This document shows, piece after piece, positions 8,166 to 16,884 of a DNA stretch of 44,324 nucleotides. Source of the DNA: Candidatus Didemnitutus sp. Lineage in GTDB: Bacteria > Verrucomicrobiota > Verrucomicrobiia > Opitutales > Opitutaceae. Numbering within the stretch: position 1 is the first letter of the stretch; every line of letters begins with the position of its first letter. Made by a program: the position numbers and the translations under genes. The stretch covers positions 1 through 44,324 of the forward strand of contig JAMPXH010000023.1 in assembly GCA_023701285.1 (NCBI GenBank), in the 5' to 3' direction. The notes beneath the pieces are model-generated. The model saw only the letters and a program-made list of their open reading frames with translations, was not told where the DNA came from and ran no database searches.

Positions 8166-8900
8166 ATGGACTGGCTCAGCGACCCGCAGGCATGGATCAG
8201 CCTGCTCACCCTCACCGGCCTCGAGATCGTGCTCGGGATCGACAACATCATCTTCATCTCGATCCTGGCCGGGAAGCTGCCGGTCGAGCAGCAGGCGAAG
8301 GCGCGGCAACTCGGCCTCGCGCTCGCGCTCCTCACGCGCCTGCTGCTGCTGGCGAGCATCGCGTGGATGGCCAAGCTCACCACCCCGCTCTTCACGGTGC
8401 TGGAGCACGGCGTGTCGGGGCGCGATCTCATCCTCATCGTCGGCGGGTTGTTCCTGCTCGTGAAGAGCACCATGGAGATCCACGACAAGCTTGAGGGCGA
8501 GGACGGGCACGCGACCAAGGGCCTCGCGAAGTCCTTCGCCACCGTCCTCGTGCAGATCATGCTGCTCGACGTGGTGTTCTCCCTCGACTCGGTGATCACC
8601 GCGGTGGGCATGGCGCAGCACCTGGCCGTGATGGTCACGGCGGTCATCCTCGCGATGGGCGTGATGCTGCTCTCTGCGGGCACGATCAGCGATTTCGTCA
8701 ACCGGCACCCGACGCTGAAGATCCTCGCGTTGTCCTTCCTGCTGCTGATCGGCACGACGCTGATCGCCGAGGGGCTGGGCTTCCACATCCCGAAGGGCTA
8801 CGTTTACTTCGCCATGGCGTTCTCGTTCGGCGTCGAGATGCTGAACCTGCGCCTGCGCAAGGGCAGCCGGCCGGTCGAGCTGCACCAGCCCGTGCGTTGA
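8166..8900 (+). CDS. TerC-family integral membrane protein
   Basis: A 244-residue membrane protein with seven or so transmembrane helices. It has the two conserved acidic motifs of the TerC superfamily: LEIVLGIDNIIFISIL in the first helix and MLLDVVFSLDSVITAVGM in the second half. TerC relatives export manganese or support metal insertion at the membrane. The start ATG follows the AEC gene by 62 bp. A bidirectional terminator lies 30 bp after the stop. A second TerC-superfamily gene, of the longer Alx type, is at 37454-38434, so the genome has at least two. Confidence 0.9.
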   Translation: MDWLSDPQAWISLLTLTGLEIVLGIDNIIFISILAGKLPVEQQAKARQLGLALALLTRLLLLASIAWMAKLTTPLFTVLEHGVSGRDLILIVGGLFLLVKSTMEIHDKLEGEDGHATKGLAKSFATVLVQIMLLDVVFSLDSVITAVGMAQHLAVMVTAVILAMGVMLLSAGTISDFVNRHPTLKILALSFLLLIGTTLIAEGLGFHIPKGYVYFAMAFSFGVEMLNLRLRKGSRPVELHQPVR

Positions 8901-8930
8901 GCGCGGGCCGGGCGGCGGACAAAGGAAACG

Positions 8931-8958
8931 AAAAAAGCGGGGCCGCGGCCCCGCTTTG
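8931..8958. terminator. Bidirectional intrinsic terminator between convergent genes
   Basis: Nine-bp stem AGCGGGGCC/GGCCCCGCT (8936-8944, 8947-8955) with AAAAA on the left and TTT on the right. It can serve the terC-like gene on plus and, with its stronger U-run, the ribosome-factor gene on minus. Confidence 0.8.
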
Positions 8959-8987
8959 CTGTTGGATTGGGCGCGTGTCCGGCGCGC

Positions 8988-9344
8988 TTATTTCTGGCCG
9001 TGCAACACGTCGGGCGCCTGGTTGCGGGTCTCGTTGCGGCCGTGCACGCGCTTGTCGTGGCGGCTGCGGAGGAGACCGTCGAGCTTGTCGACCACCAGAT
9101 CGACCGACTTGTAGCCGTCATCCGAGGTGGCGGAGGCCACGAGGTCCGGACCGTCGATCTCGACCTGCGCCTTGGCCGTGAAGCGTTCGGCGGGCGTCTT
9201 CGTGTCGTTGAACTCGAGATCCATCCGGATGCGGATGATGTGGGAGTTGTGTCGCAGCAGACGCTCCGCCTTCTGATGCATGGCCTCGGTGAGCGCCGGG
9301 GTGAGGGAGAGGTGGATGCCGCGGACGATGATTTTGTCGTTCAT
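8988..9344 (-). CDS. HPF/RaiA-family ribosome-associated inhibitor, short form
   Basis: A 118-residue protein matching the S30AE domain: IIVRGIHLSLTPALTEAMHQKAERLLRH, then IIRIRMDLEFND and the AKAQVEIDGPDLVASATSDDGYKSVDLVVDKLDGLL helix-strand-helix. HPF/RaiA proteins bind the 30S A- and P-sites in stationary phase or stress and switch off translation, by 100S dimers or monosome silencing. It has only the N-terminal domain plus a 25-residue charged tail, so it is the short type without the dimerisation domain. It is divergent from the thioredoxin-like gene. Confidence 0.88.
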   Translation of the reverse strand: MNDKIIVRGIHLSLTPALTEAMHQKAERLLRHNSHIIRIRMDLEFNDTKTPAERFTAKAQVEIDGPDLVASATSDDGYKSVDLVVDKLDGLLRSRHDKRVHGRNETRNQAPDVLHGQK

Positions 9345-9523
9345 AGTGGAGTGAAGGGAGTAGACACTACATCGGCCGCGTCGGGCATGAAATTACAAGC
9401 CGCCCCGGATTTTCAAGGCGACCTGATGCTGCGAATCGCCGGTCCTGCTAAAGGCGCGCCGCGCGCGTCCGGCGGCGGCTACTCCGCACTGGCGTCGCGA
9501 GCCATCGCGGGCATCGTGAGGCC

Positions 9524-10036
9524 ATGCAACGGCTCATGCTCTGGACCCTCCTGCTGGCGACGATCGGCCTGTCCGCGCGGGCGGAGACGCCGCCGCCCGT
9601 CTCGCCCGATTCGTTCGAGGAACGCGTGCGCGCGCTCGTCGCGGCGCCGACGGTGACGATCGTGCACTTCTGGGCGCCGTGGTGCCCGAATTGCCGCGCC
9701 GAGATGGGCCCGGAGGGCTGGGCGAAGTTCCTCGCGGCCAACCCGGAGGTGCAGGTGGTGTTCGTGAATTTCTGGCACCGCGGCCAGGACGGCGCGCCGG
9801 CGCTCGCGAAGGGCGGACTCGGCGGGCAACCCAATTTCCTCGCGCTCACGCATCCCAATCCCGCCGCCAAGGGCGCTGAGCGCGTCAACACGTTCCTCGG
9901 CCTGCCCGTCACGTGGCTGCCCACGACGTGGGTGTTCCGCGACGGGCGGATGCGCTACGCGCTCAACTACGGCGAGGTGCGCTTCGACGTCCTGCAGACG
10001 CTCGTCAACGACGCCCGCGACGCGTGGAAACACTGA
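9524..10036 (+). CDS. Exported thioredoxin-like protein
   Basis: A 170-residue protein with a signal peptide (ending near SARAE) and a thioredoxin fold. The active-site motif WCPNC lies in VTIVHFWAPWCPNCRAEMGP, and the cis-proline region is VTWLPTTWVFRDG. Periplasmic thioredoxin-like proteins reduce or isomerise disulfides, for example in cytochrome c maturation; the CPNC dipeptide is not diagnostic of one role. The insertion GGLGGQPNFLALTHPNPAAKG between strand 3 and the cis-proline is longer than in the minimal fold. The DUF885 gene follows 43 bp later, so the two may be co-transcribed. Confidence 0.85.
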   Translation: MQRLMLWTLLLATIGLSARAETPPPVSPDSFEERVRALVAAPTVTIVHFWAPWCPNCRAEMGPEGWAKFLAANPEVQVVFVNFWHRGQDGAPALAKGGLGGQPNFLALTHPNPAAKGAERVNTFLGLPVTWLPTTWVFRDGRMRYALNYGEVRFDVLQTLVNDARDAWKH

Positions 10037-10079
10037 GCGCCCCGCACCGCCCGGCCATCTCCGCCACTCTCTTTCCCGC

Positions 10080-11897
10080 ATGAAAACACCCCGCTTCCTC
10101 CTGTGGTTCCTTCTCGCGTGCACGGCGCCCTTCGCGTGCGGCGCCGGCTATACGCCCGCGCAGATCGCCGCGGAGAGCGCGAAGGCCAACGCGTTTTTCG
10201 AGCGCGCCTTCGACGAGTTCGTCGCGCGCAGCCCGATGACGCAAACCCAGCTCGGCCTCAAGCAGGCCTACGACCGCTGGGACGATTTCTCCGAGGAGAA
10301 GATGCTGGGCGACCTGCAACTCGCCGTCACCCAACTCGCCGAGTTGAAGCGCACGGTCGATTTCGCGGCGCTCGATGACACGACGAAGGTGAGCTACCGG
10401 ATGTTCGTCCGTCAGGCCGAGGAGACGATCGAGGGCTGGCGCTGGCGGCACCACAATTACCCGCTCAACCAGATGTCGGGCATCCACTCGACGGTGCCCG
10501 CCTTTCTCATCAGTTACCACACCGTCGATACGATCGACGACGCGCGCGCCTACATCGCGCGCCTGCGCGGCGTGCCCCGCGTGCTCGACCAGGCGATCGA
10601 CGGCGTCACCGAGCGCGCGGCCAAGGGCATCCTGCCGCCGCGCTTCGTCTTCCCCATCGTCATTGAGGCCTGCCGCGCCGTGATCAGCGGCGCCCCTTTC
10701 GACGCGACGGAGAAGCCGAGCGCGTTGTTCGAGGACATCGGGAAGAAGATCGACGCGCTCCCCGACGTCGATCCGGCCGTGCGCGACGAGCTCAAGAGCC
10801 ACGCCCGCGCGGCCCTCCTCGACAGCGTGCGGCCCGCCTACGAGAAACTCATCGCCGTGCTCGAGGTGCAGGAAAAGACCGCCACGCCCGACGACGGCGC
10901 GTGGAAGCTCCCGGAGGGCGCCGCCTACTACGATTTCGCCCTTCGCGGCTACACGACGACCCCGCTCAGCGCGGAGGAGATCCACCAGATCGGCCTGCGC
11001 GAGGTCGCGCGCATCCACGCGGAGATGACGACGATCAAGGAGCGGGTCGGCTTCCAGGGCACGCTGCCGGAATTCTTCGTCCACATGCGCGAGTCGCCGC
11101 AGTATTATTATCCGAACACGCCCGAGGGCAAACAGGCCTACCTCGACCGCGCCTCCGGTTTCATCGAGGCAATGCGCGCGCGGCTGCCGGAGTTCTTCGG
11201 CGTGCAGCCGCAGGCGCCGCTCGTTTTGCGCAAGGTCGAGCCGTTCCGCGAGGAGGGTTCGCCGGCCGCGTTCTACGAGCAGCCCTCGCCCGATGGCTCG
11301 CGGCCCGGCACGTATTACGTCAACACCTTCGACATGCGCGGGCTCCCGATCTACGAGATGGAGTCGCTCGCCTACCACGAGGCGATTCCCGGCCACCACA
11401 TGCAGATCGCGATCGCGCAGGAGCTGGAGGGCCTGCCGCGCTTCCGCAAGTTCAGCTCCGGCTACACGGCCTACGTCGAGGGCTGGGCGCTCTACACCGA
11501 GTATTTCCCGAAGGAGTTCGGCTTCTTCACCGATCCTTACATGGACTTCGGCCGGCTCTCGTCCGAGCTGCTGCGCGCCGCCCGCCTCGTCGTCGACACC
11601 GGCCTCCACGCCAAGCGCTGGACGCGCGAGCAGACGATGGCCTGGCTCAAGGAGAACTCGCCGTTCCCCGAGCGCGACATCTTCACCGAGACCAACCGCT
11701 ACATCGTCTGGCCGGGCCAGGCCGCCTCCTACAAGATCGGCATGCTCAAGATCCTCGAGCTGCGCGAACTCGCGAAACGCGAACTCGGCGCCAAGTTCGA
11801 CCTGCGCGCCTACCACGACCTCGTGCTCCGGGACGGCGCCGTGCCGCTCGACATCCTCGAGGAGAACGTCCGCGCCTGGATCGCGCGGACGAAGTGA
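10080..11897 (+). CDS. DUF885 zinc peptidase-like protein
   Basis: A 605-residue exported protein of the DUF885 family. The signal peptide ends near AFACGAG. The zinc motif is HEAIPGHH, in SLAYHEAIPGHHMQIAIAQEL, with the following GYTAYVEGWALYTEYF glutamate helix as third-ligand region. Other family blocks present are FLISYHTVDTIDDARAYIARL, the PGTYYVNTFDMRGLP strand, and GQAASYKIGMLKILELRELAKRELG near the C-terminus. Length is standard for the family (about 580-620). Members behave as metallo-carboxypeptidases or oligopeptidases, though few have been assayed. The product probably works in the periplasm. Confidence 0.9.
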   Translation: MKTPRFLLWFLLACTAPFACGAGYTPAQIAAESAKANAFFERAFDEFVARSPMTQTQLGLKQAYDRWDDFSEEKMLGDLQLAVTQLAELKRTVDFAALDDTTKVSYRMFVRQAEETIEGWRWRHHNYPLNQMSGIHSTVPAFLISYHTVDTIDDARAYIARLRGVPRVLDQAIDGVTERAAKGILPPRFVFPIVIEACRAVISGAPFDATEKPSALFEDIGKKIDALPDVDPAVRDELKSHARAALLDSVRPAYEKLIAVLEVQEKTATPDDGAWKLPEGAAYYDFALRGYTTTPLSAEEIHQIGLREVARIHAEMTTIKERVGFQGTLPEFFVHMRESPQYYYPNTPEGKQAYLDRASGFIEAMRARLPEFFGVQPQAPLVLRKVEPFREEGSPAAFYEQPSPDGSRPGTYYVNTFDMRGLPIYEMESLAYHEAIPGHHMQIAIAQELEGLPRFRKFSSGYTAYVEGWALYTEYFPKEFGFFTDPYMDFGRLSSELLRAARLVVDTGLHAKRWTREQTMAWLKENSPFPERDIFTETNRYIVWPGQAASYKIGMLKILELRELAKRELGAKFDLRAYHDLVLRDGAVPLDILEENVRAWIARTK

Positions 11898-12001
11898 GCG
11901 CCTGACGGTGATGCTGCGCGGCCCGCGCCGGCCCGCGCGTCCCGCCTGGGCGGACTCATGCCGTTGGACGCGATTCCCGACGGATGAGCTCCTGACCATG
12001 G

Positions 12002-12057
12002 GGTGGTCGCCGCTGTCCCAGCGGCGACAGGCGTCGGTCGGGACACCGACGCCCACC
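12002..12057. repeat. Paired REP-like hairpins
   Basis: Two hairpins sit back to back inside an outer GGTGG/CCACC pair. The first is GTCGCCGCTG/CAGCGGCGAC (12006-12015, 12019-12028, 3-base loop). The second is GGCGTCGGT/ACCGACGCC (12030-12038, 12045-12053) around CGGGAC. The second shares the GGTCGGGAC core with the copies at 2.4 and 3.7 kb. Together they fold as a three-way junction. The element fills the gap between two convergent genes. Confidence 0.7.
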
Positions 12058-12074
12058 TGCTGCATGATCCCGTC

Positions 12075-12809
12075 TCAGCCGCGCGCCGGGCGCCGCAGCT
12101 GGTCGCACACGATGCCGGCGGCCACGGCGGCGTTGAGCGACTCGGCGCCGCCGAACTTCGGGATCGTCACCCGGCGCGTCACGCGCGCCGCCACGGCGGG
12201 CGACAGCCCGCGTCCCTCGCTGCCGATCACGATCACCGCGTCGCGCAGCGCCGGCAGCGCATGCACGTCCTCGCCACCGAGGTCGCAGCCGAGCACCGGT
12301 GCCGTGCCGCCCGCGAGCGCCTCCGCCAGCGGCGCCGTGTGCACGCGCACGCGGGCGAACGAGCCCATGCTGGCGTTGATCACCTTCTGCGAAAACAGAT
12401 CCGCGCCATCCGGCGCGAGCACCACGCGGTCGAGCGCGAACCAGTCGGCGATGCGCAGCAGCGTGCCGACGTTGCCCGGGTCCTGGATGCCGTCGAGCGC
12501 CAGCGTGAGGCCGCGGTCGAGCGCGCCCGGCGCCAGCGGCGCGCGCGCGAGCCGTCCCACCGCGAGCACGCTCGCCGGGGTGGGGTAGTGGCTGATCCGC
12601 GCCATCTCCGTCGGCGACACGCGCGTCACCGCGGCCGTCCCGGCGGGCGCCCACGCCTCCGTCGCGTAGAGCTCCGCGAACGGAAAACCGGCCGCGAGCA
12701 GCTCGCCGATCACCTTCTCGCCCTCGACGACGAACAGCCCGAGCGCCTCGCGGTGCTTCTTTTCCTGCAACGAACGCAGACGGGAAATCTCGGCCTTGGT
12801 GAGCGGCAT
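12075..12809 (-). CDS. TrmH/SpoU-family RNA 2'-O-methyltransferase
   Basis: A 244-residue SPOUT methyltransferase that would 2'-O-methylate ribose in rRNA or tRNA. The three SpoU motifs are present: motif 1 LDGIQDPGNVGTLLRIADWF, motif 2 AVIVIGSEGRGLSPA, and motif 3 VTIPKFGGAESLNAAVAAGIV, which form the deep trefoil knot and the cofactor pocket. The N-terminal 90 residues form the substrate-binding domain typical of TrmH/RlmB (EGEKVIGELLAAG). The divergent gap with the TonB receptor gene is about 155 bp. Confidence 0.92.
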   Translation of the reverse strand: MPLTKAEISRLRSLQEKKHREALGLFVVEGEKVIGELLAAGFPFAELYATEAWAPAGTAAVTRVSPTEMARISHYPTPASVLAVGRLARAPLAPGALDRGLTLALDGIQDPGNVGTLLRIADWFALDRVVLAPDGADLFSQKVINASMGSFARVRVHTAPLAEALAGGTAPVLGCDLGGEDVHALPALRDAVIVIGSEGRGLSPAVAARVTRRVTIPKFGGAESLNAAVAAGIVCDQLRRPARG

Positions 12810-12964
12810 GGGCGCACCAAAACAGCCCCGGCGCGCGCGCGCAAACCCCGCTTTTCGGTGACGATTGTGACGGCGGCGTGGCGGCGCGGTGACATTTGGG
12901 CCTGACGCAGGCTCGCCCGTTGACGCGGCCCGAGCGCACCTGTCACCACCGCGACGTTCACCGC

Positions 12965-15778
12965 ATGACCTTCGTTCAACACCTCTCCTGTCTCCGTCCT
13001 TGGTTCGCGCGCCTCGCCGCCGCGTGCCTGTTCGTCGTGCTCGCCGGCCCGCTGCCGGCGCTCGCGCAATCGACCGGCACGCTCAGCGGCCGCGTGACCG
13101 ATGCGTTCACGAAGCGCGCCCTCGCCGGCGCGCGCGTGAGCCTCAACGGTCAGGAAACCTACACCGACGCCACCGGCGCCTACACGCTCGCCAACGTCGC
13201 CGCTGGCCCGCGTCGCGTCGAGGTCGGCTACGTCGGCTACGCTCCGCTCGCGCTCGACGTTGAAGTTGCGGCGAACGGCGTCACGCGCGCCGACGCCGTG
13301 TTCAACGACGGCGTCGTCCGCCTCGAGCAGTTCGTCATCAAGGGCTCCGTCGTCGGCACCGCGCGCGCCATCAACCAGCAGCGCGCCGCCGCCACGTTGA
13401 AGAACATCGTCGCCTCCGACGAGATCGGCAACTTCCCCGACCAGAACGCGGCCGAGGCCATCCAGCGCATTCCCGGCATCTCGCTTTACCGCGACCAAGG
13501 CGAGGGCCGCTACATCGTGCTCCGCGGCCTCAATTACGGTTTCACTTCCGTGAAGGTGAACGGCGGCTCCTTCGCCGGCGCCGACCTCGGCGACCGCGCC
13601 ACCGCGCTCGACGTCATCCCCGCCGACGCGCTCGCCGCCATCGAGGTCACGAAGGTGCCGACGCCCGACATGGACGGCGAAGGCCTCGGCGGCCAGGTCG
13701 ACATCAAGACCAAGAGCCCCTTCGAGAACGAAGGCCTCGCCGCCAGCGTCACCGCGCAGGGCCAGTATTCGCCGCTCGCCGACCGTTACAGCAGCAAGTT
13801 CAACGGCTATGTCTCCCAGCGCTTCGGCGCCGGCGGCAAGTTCGGCTTCCTCCTCGCGCCCACGTGGCAGGAGCGCAAGTTCGGCTCGCACAACTTCGAG
13901 ACCGGCGGCGCCTGGGTGCCGCCCTCCGATAACGGCACGCCGTTCTACGTCGCCGAGGCGCTGGAGTTCCGCGACTACGAGATCGTGCGCGAGCGCTACG
14001 GCCTGAACGCCGCCCTCGAGGCGCGCCCCGACGGCGCCACCTACCTCTGGCTGCGCGGCGGCTACAATCGCTTCACCGACACGGAAAACCGCCACCTCAC
14101 CATCTTCGACTTCACCGAGGGCACGCTCGATCCCGCCTCCGCCTCGGCCGACGGCGCCACCTACACCGCCCTCCGCCGCTACGGCCGCCGCCTCCGCATG
14201 CGCGAGAAGGACCAGGAGGTCTCCGCCTTCACGCTCGGCGGCGAGAAGACTTTCGGCTCATGGAAGATCGACGCCCAGGCCGGCTACACGAAGGGTGAGG
14301 AGCGCCGTCCCGATGAGATCTCCGCGCGCTTCCGCCGCAACACCCGCGACGCCGTCATCCGCTACGACATCGACGGCCCCTACCACGTCGCCATCACGCA
14401 GCTCGCCGGCGCGAGCTACCTGATCCCCTCGTCCTACAACTTCCAGCGCGTCGACCTTGCCAACGAGACCGGCTCCGAGACCGAGTCGGGCGCCGGCTTC
14501 AACGCCCGCTACGATTTCGGCGACGCCCACCGCCCGTCCTACGTGAAGTTCGGCGCGCTCTTTCGCGCCAAGGAGAAGGAGTCCGAGGGCGAGGCCTACG
14601 AACTCACCGGTGCGCCGGCGTCGTTCACCTTCGCCAATCTCGCCACCGATGCCGGCGAGTATCCCTACCTGCCCGTGCCGCGCCTCAATCCCGGCGCGGT
14701 CCGCGACGCCTTTTACGCCAACCGCTCCGCCTTCACCGGCGACCGCGTGTTCGAGGACAGCGAGTTCGAGGACTTCTCCCTCTCCGAGGATGTGCTCGCC
14801 GCCTACGTCATGGGCGGCACCTCGCTCGGCCGGCTCAACCTCCTCGGCGGTCTCCGCGTCGAGCGCACCCAATTCTCCACCACCGGCCGCCAGCTCGACC
14901 TCGACACCGAGACCGCCACTTGGGCCACCGCCTCGCGCAGCTACACGAACTGGCTGCCCGGCGTGCATCTCCGCTACGACGTCACGAAGAACCTCGTCCT
15001 CCGCGCCGCGTGGTCCAACGCCCTCGCGCGCCCCTCCTTCGGCGACAGCGCCTACCGCTCCGTGGTCAACCGCGACGACCTCGAGATCACCCGCGGCAAC
15101 CCCGCCCTCGAGGCCCTCGAGTCGGAGAACTGGGACGCCTCCGTCGAGTATTACCTCCCGTCGCTCGGCGTGCTGTCCGCCGCCGTGTTCCACAAGGACA
15201 TCAAGAACTTCTCCTACGAATACGAGTCGCCCACGCCCGTCGTCATCGGCGCCGACAGCTACACCCTCACCACCTTCGCCAACGGTTCCTCCGGCTCCAT
15301 CACCGGCCTCGAACTCGCCTACCAGCAGCAGCTCCGCATGCTCCCGGCGCCCTTCGACGGACTCGGCCTCCTCGCCAACGTCACCTTCCTCGACAGCAAG
15401 GCGACCTACCCGACGCGCCCCGGCGAGGACGTGCCCTTCATCGGCCAGAGCGACACCACTGGCAACCTCGGCCTCACCTACGAGAAGGGCCCGCTCTTCC
15501 TCCGCCTCGCGCTCAACTTCCGCTCCGAGCGCCTGCGCGAGGACGAGCCGCTCGGCGGCGAGGCTTGGCAGGATCTCTACGTCGACGACTTCAAGCAGCT
15601 CGACCTCACCGTGCGCTACCAAGTCACGAAGCAATTCGAGGTCTTCGCCGAGGTTCTCAACCTCACCAACGAGCCCTTCCGCGTCTTCCTCAAGAGCGAC
15701 AACGGCCAGGGCGCCCGCCTCGGCCAGCTCGAGGAATACGACTGGTCCGCGAATGTGGGCGTGCGTTGGCGCCTGTGA
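12965..15778 (+). CDS. TonB-dependent outer-membrane receptor (TIGR01782 type)
   Basis: A 937-residue receptor. A signal peptide of about 34 residues ends at LPALAQ. A carboxypeptidase-regulatory-like beta-sandwich follows (about 36-115: GTLSGRVTDAFTKRALAGARVSL), then a plug domain (about 125-250) with the TIGR01782 hallmarks NQQRAAATLKNIVASDEIG, NFPDQNAAEAIQRIPGI and VLRGL. The rest is a 22-strand barrel ending in the aromatic-rich VGVRWRL. TonB-ExbBD energy drives substrate import. The next two genes encode a phytase and a phosphatase-like protein 12 bp and -4 bp apart, so the likely cargo is an organic phosphate such as inositol phosphate. Three GTGAC half-sites lie upstream (12858, 12867, 12889). 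The ATG at 12965 was chosen because it begins the signal peptide. Confidence 0.92.
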   Translation: MTFVQHLSCLRPWFARLAAACLFVVLAGPLPALAQSTGTLSGRVTDAFTKRALAGARVSLNGQETYTDATGAYTLANVAAGPRRVEVGYVGYAPLALDVEVAANGVTRADAVFNDGVVRLEQFVIKGSVVGTARAINQQRAAATLKNIVASDEIGNFPDQNAAEAIQRIPGISLYRDQGEGRYIVLRGLNYGFTSVKVNGGSFAGADLGDRATALDVIPADALAAIEVTKVPTPDMDGEGLGGQVDIKTKSPFENEGLAASVTAQGQYSPLADRYSSKFNGYVSQRFGAGGKFGFLLAPTWQERKFGSHNFETGGAWVPPSDNGTPFYVAEALEFRDYEIVRERYGLNAALEARPDGATYLWLRGGYNRFTDTENRHLTIFDFTEGTLDPASASADGATYTALRRYGRRLRMREKDQEVSAFTLGGEKTFGSWKIDAQAGYTKGEERRPDEISARFRRNTRDAVIRYDIDGPYHVAITQLAGASYLIPSSYNFQRVDLANETGSETESGAGFNARYDFGDAHRPSYVKFGALFRAKEKESEGEAYELTGAPASFTFANLATDAGEYPYLPVPRLNPGAVRDAFYANRSAFTGDRVFEDSEFEDFSLSEDVLAAYVMGGTSLGRLNLLGGLRVERTQFSTTGRQLDLDTETATWATASRSYTNWLPGVHLRYDVTKNLVLRAAWSNALARPSFGDSAYRSVVNRDDLEITRGNPALEALESENWDASVEYYLPSLGVLSAAVFHKDIKNFSYEYESPTPVVIGADSYTLTTFANGSSGSITGLELAYQQQLRMLPAPFDGLGLLANVTFLDSKATYPTRPGEDVPFIGQSDTTGNLGLTYEKGPLFLRLALNFRSERLREDEPLGGEAWQDLYVDDFKQLDLTVRYQVTKQFEVFAEVLNLTNEPFRVFLKSDNGQGARLGQLEEYDWSANVGVRWRL

Positions 15779-15789
15779 GGACTACGCTC

Positions 15790-16884
15790 ATGCGCCTGAT
15801 GACCCTGGCTTTGTTTTCGCCCATGCTGTTCGTGGCGGCGCTTTACGCCGTCATGCCCGATCCCGACGCGCGCAACGCCGACTCCCTCGCGCCGCGCGTC
15901 GTCACCGAGCCCGTCCGTTACGACAGCGACGACCCCGCGATCTGGATCAACCGCGCCAATCCGGCCGGGAGCCTCGTGCTCGGCACCGACAAGGACGCCG
16001 ACGGCGCGATCTACGTCTTCGGTCTCGACGGCCGGCCGCGCGCCGACCTCACCGTGCGCGGCCTCGCCCGGCCCAACAACATCGACGTCGCCTACGACGT
16101 GCCCTTCGCCGGCGGCAAGGTCGACATCGCCGTCGTCACCGAGCGCTTCGCTCATCGCCTCCGCGTCTATCGCTTGCCTGACATGGCCCCGCTCGATGCT
16201 GGCGGCATTCCTGTCTTCGTCGGCGAGCGCGCCCGCGACTGCATGGGCATAGCACTCTACACGCGCCCGTCCGACGGCGCGCTCTTCGCCATCGTCAGCC
16301 GCTCGCCCGACCTCGCGCCCACCGAAGGCTATCTCCACCAATACCGCCTCGTCGACGATGGCACCGGCACCATGCGCGGCGTCTTCGCCCGCGCCTTCGG
16401 CACCTGGAGCGGCAAGAAGGAGATCGAGGCCATCGCCGTGGACAGCGAGCTCGGCTACATCTACTACGCCGATGAGAGCCACGGCATCCGCAAATACCGC
16501 GCCGATCCCGGCGCGGAGGACGCCGAGGATGAGCTCGCCGTCTTCGGCACCGAGGGCTTCGCCCGCGACCGCGAGGGCATTTCGATCTACCAGCACGCCG
16601 ACGGCACCGGCTACCTGCTCGTCTCCAACCAGGCGGCCAACACCTTCCGCATCTTCCCGCGCGCCGGCACCGCCGCCCGCCCGCACGATCACCCTCTCCT
16701 GGCCAGCGTGCGGTTGGCGACGGACCAGAGCGACGGCAGCGACGTGACGAACGTCACCCTCCCGGGTTATCCGGGCGGCCTGTTCGCCGCGATGTCCACC
16801 GACCGCACGTTCCATTTCTACGCGTGGGACGACATTCTCGGCGCCGCCGGGCTTGCGCCCCGCGCCGCTTCCAGGAAAAAGTGA
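15790..16884 (+). CDS. Beta-propeller 3-phytase
   Basis: A 364-residue exported phytase of the six-bladed propeller type (PF02333), which removes phosphates from calcium phytate. After the signal peptide, visible blade motifs are SDDPAIWINRANP, GAIYVFGLDGRPRADLTV, RPNNIDVAYDV, the EIEAIAVDSELGYIYYADES acidic blade with calcium- and phosphate-binding residues, and GFARDREGISIYQH. It starts 12 bp after the TonB receptor stop. A second ATG nine bases downstream is possible. Its stop overlaps the next gene by four bases. The neighbouring receptor suggests a job in phytate or inositol-phosphate scavenging under phosphate limitation. Confidence 0.92.
   Translation: MRLMTLALFSPMLFVAALYAVMPDPDARNADSLAPRVVTEPVRYDSDDPAIWINRANPAGSLVLGTDKDADGAIYVFGLDGRPRADLTVRGLARPNNIDVAYDVPFAGGKVDIAVVTERFAHRLRVYRLPDMAPLDAGGIPVFVGERARDCMGIALYTRPSDGALFAIVSRSPDLAPTEGYLHQYRLVDDGTGTMRGVFARAFGTWSGKKEIEAIAVDSELGYIYYADESHGIRKYRADPGAEDAEDELAVFGTEGFARDREGISIYQHADGTGYLLVSNQAANTFRIFPRAGTAARPHDHPLLASVRLATDQSDGSDVTNVTLPGYPGGLFAAMSTDRTFHFYAWDDILGAAGLAPRAASRKK

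Noticed and set aside
14258-15634. 458-codon minus-strand frame within the TonB receptor gene
   Set aside because: Antisense shadow; Gly/Val/Glu-rich product without any motif, while the plus strand has a complete receptor.
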